Below are positions 62,580 through 64,000 of a stretch of 64,000 nucleotides of DNA, in pieces. The notes beneath the pieces were generated by a model. It did no database searches. It saw nothing but the letters and a program-made list of their open reading frames with translations, and was not told the DNA's origin. The stretch is from positions 54,275 through 118,274 of the forward strand of contig NZ_JANQIM010000010.1 of the NCBI RefSeq assembly GCF_028282165.1, in the 5' to 3' direction. The stretch is from Winogradskyella sp. (GTDB taxonomy: Bacteria; Bacteroidota; Bacteroidia; Flavobacteriales; Flavobacteriaceae). A program made the translations under genes and the position numbers. Numbering within the stretch: the stretch's first letter is position 1; each line of letters begins with the position of its first letter.

Positions 62580-63350
62580 TTAAACTCTAATTTTAAAATG
62601 TTCCCTTGCTTGTTCTTTTCTAAAAAACACAAAACCTAATTGGAATATGTCTACAGTTACTGTTACAGCTTCATGCGCTTTAATATATTGCCAAGCTTCG
62701 GTCATTCCTTTGGACCAATAAATATCATCAAAAATAAAGACCGCGTTGTTATTTGCTTTAGGCAATAAGGCTTCGAAGTATTTTATGGTAGCATCCTTAT
62801 TATGGTGACCATCAAAATAAATGCAATCAAATGATGATTGTTTTAACGTGGAAATGGTTGTCGCGAAATCACCTTTTAAAAAGGTGATATGATTTATTTT
62901 TAGCTTTTTGAAATTATGTTTTGTGTAATCTGATGTGTTGGCACAGCCTTCTATGGATGTTACATTTGAAAATTCATTGGCCAAAGCCATAGCATAGGTA
63001 CCCATTCCTAAAGAAGTGCCTAACTCCAAGATTGATTTGCAATTAAAGTATTGTACAACCTTAAATAGTAAACGAGCTTCTTTCATTGAACTGCTAGACA
63101 CCTTTACCATTTTGTTAACTTTCCGTGTTTTAGAGCCCAAAACCTTAGACCCTTCACCTAAATCTGTAATGTCCAAGCTGTCATTGGAAGATATTAACGT
63201 ATTACGATAGGCTTTAAGCTTGTTGTATGCCGAATAACTCGCTTTATCGTAAAGGCATTTCGTAATAAAGTAGTATATAAAAGGAGAATGTACGCCGTGT
63301 TGATTGGTTGAGTTTAATAGAAATCTTATGTAGGATTTTAGTTGATACAC
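62580..63350 (-). CDS. Class I SAM-dependent O-methyltransferase-like protein
   Basis: 256 residues from a GTG at 63350, the only start that keeps the usual N-terminus YQLKSYIRFLLNSTNQHGVHSPF. Motif I is ILELGTSLGMGTYAMALA, followed by VTSIEGCA and FDCIYFDGHHNK, as in catechol O-methyltransferase-like enzymes. Bacteroidota homologues are of unknown substrate. The start is only 3 bases from a heptamer tandem array that fills the gap to the upstream ABC-F gene. Confidence 0.85.
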   Translation of the reverse strand: MYQLKSYIRFLLNSTNQHGVHSPFIYYFITKCLYDKASYSAYNKLKAYRNTLISSNDSLDITDLGEGSKVLGSKTRKVNKMVKVSSSSMKEARLLFKVVQYFNCKSILELGTSLGMGTYAMALANEFSNVTSIEGCANTSDYTKHNFKKLKINHITFLKGDFATTISTLKQSSFDCIYFDGHHNKDATIKYFEALLPKANNNAVFIFDDIYWSKGMTEAWQYIKAHEAVTVTVDIFQLGFVFFRKEQAREHFKIRV

Positions 63351-63354
63351 TATT

Positions 63355-63409
63355 TTGGCTATTGGCTATTGGCTATTGGCTATTGGCTATTGGCTATTGG
63401 CTATTGGCT
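63355..63409 (-). repeat. Heptamer tandem repeat between the ABC-F and methyltransferase genes
   Basis: Seven exact copies of ATTGGCT (63361-63409) and a partial one (63355-63360) on the + strand; AGCCAAT on the coding strand. The ABC-F stop codon (63394-63396) lies inside the array and the array fills nearly all of the 43-base gap, including the ribosome-binding region of the methyltransferase gene. Confidence 0.92.
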
Positions 63410-64000
63410 TCCAGCTTTTCAGCCAGTTCAAACCAACGCATTTCTTTTTCCTCAATGGTATCAATAATACTTTGAAGTTCCTCCGATAATTGATTAATCT
63501 CGTCTTGTGATAAATTGGGATTATTAAACTTGGCCTCCAAGGCTTTTTTGTCGAGTTCTAGAGCACGAATCTTAGATTCTAAATTCTTGTACTCCTTTTG
63601 TTCATTATAAGATAGTTTGTTGGCCTCGTTTTGTTTTATAGCCTCAGTATTATCTGTCTTTGTTTCAGTTTTAATCTGTTTTGGTAGACTGTTGTCGTAA
63701 GCTCTAAAGTCTGAGTAATTACCAGGAAAATCATCAACCACACCTCGACCTCTAAATACAAAAAGATGATCCACAATTTTATCCATAAAATAGCGGTCGT
63801 GAGACACCACTAAAAGCACACCAGGAAAATCCATCAAAAAACTTTCCAAGACATTTAAAGTCACAATGTCGAGATCGTTTGTGGGCTCATCCAATATTAA
63901 AACATTAGGGTTTTGTATTAAAACCGTACATAAATAGAGACGTTTTTGTTCACCACCACTTAGTTTTTCGACAAAATCGTATTGTTTTTTTCTGTCGAAT
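63394..64000 (-). CDS. ABC-F family ATPase, C-terminal part
   Basis: The gene continues beyond the right edge; 202 codons are visible. The second nucleotide-binding domain has LSGGEQKRLYLC (signature), LILDEPTNDLDIVTL (Walker B and D-loop) and VVSHDRYFMD (switch His), followed by the charged linker and a C-terminal coiled coil ending KLEANSQ, as in Uup-type proteins. ABC-F proteins act on ribosomes. The last codons and stop lie within a heptamer repeat. Confidence 0.93.
   Translation of the reverse strand, partial: FDRKKQYDFVEKLSGGEQKRLYLCTVLIQNPNVLILDEPTNDLDIVTLNVLESFLMDFPGVLLVVSHDRYFMDKIVDHLFVFRGRGVVDDFPGNYSDFRAYDNSLPKQIKTETKTDNTEAIKQNEANKLSYNEQKEYKNLESKIRALELDKKALEAKFNNPNLSQDEINQLSEELQSIIDTIEEKEMRWFELAEKLEANSQ

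Noticed and set aside
63355..63409. The heptamer array as a CRISPR array
   Set aside because: Repeat units are contiguous 7-mers without spacers.

Overview
The window is about 64 kb of AT-rich chromosomal DNA that looks like a member of the Flavobacteriaceae (Bacteroidota). The reasons are the rpmB-rpmG-DUF4295-ftsY-rimO order, a pyrG-yidC pair, Bacteroidota-type -7 boxes (TAnnTTTG), a SecA lacking the C-terminal zinc motif, bacillithiol (bshC), SusCD-free but lipoprotein-rich envelope genes, and many short dispersed intergenic repeats of a kind common in marine flavobacteria. The genus cannot be fixed from sequence alone. Almost all of the window is ordinary vertically inherited gene content; no tRNA, rRNA, CRISPR array, complete IS or phage was seen.

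Layout. 1-6.1 kb: the end of a 2-oxoacid dehydrogenase E2 gene, an ExoX/DnaQ-like exonuclease, FAH-family hydrolase, Hpt-domain protein, cinA, the L28-L33-DUF4295 operon and ftsY. 6.1-8.45 kb: an AraC regulator and an alpha/beta hydrolase that sit between the real ftsY 3' end and a second, displaced copy of the ftsY 3' end; this looks like an integrated cassette. 8.5-19.4 kb: amidase lipoprotein, rimO, CrtA-like oxygenase, M16 and M14 secreted peptidases, bshC. 19.6-24.3 kb: guaA followed by a compact operon (LysM/PBP1 protein, OsmC, DUF922, DUF3820). 24.4-31.6 kb: TlpA-like lipoprotein, a methyltransferase with an overlapping small ORF, pyrG, yidC, DUF6891 protein. 31.7-40.4 kb: FAS1 lipoprotein, MORN-type protein, mnmA, nitronate monooxygenase, a two-gene SatD/membrane protein module, MATE pump, PAP2 phosphatase.

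40.4-44.4 kb: a translationally coupled GT2 - double LAB_N - GT39 operon, probably an envelope lipid/polysaccharide glycosylation unit, divergent from a nucleotide-sugar epimerase. 44.6-50.2 kb: meaB, DUF2911, an ECF sigma/anti-sigma-like pair followed by an unusual Met-Pro-Glu and Trp-Gly repeat surface protein, and an M23 peptidase. 50.2-55.2 kb: small envelope proteins, DoxX, a gene remnant and a 699-residue orphan protein with a Cys4 cluster. 55.6-64 kb: secA, DUF2795, a corrinoid adenosyltransferase (which with meaB implies a B12-dependent methylmalonyl-CoA mutase elsewhere), DUF2306, a LolD/MacB-type ATPase, a methyltransferase and the end of an ABC-F gene.

The items most worth following are the ftsY-tail duplication around the AraC-hydrolase cassette, the SatD/EF-hand membrane protein pair with a long inverted repeat over its start, the 699-residue Cys4 protein, a structured repeat next to ftsY, a dispersed repeat that appears to be read in frame inside bshC, and two heptamer tandem arrays placed in expression-control regions. 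All functional names are from reading the translated sequence; no database search was possible.
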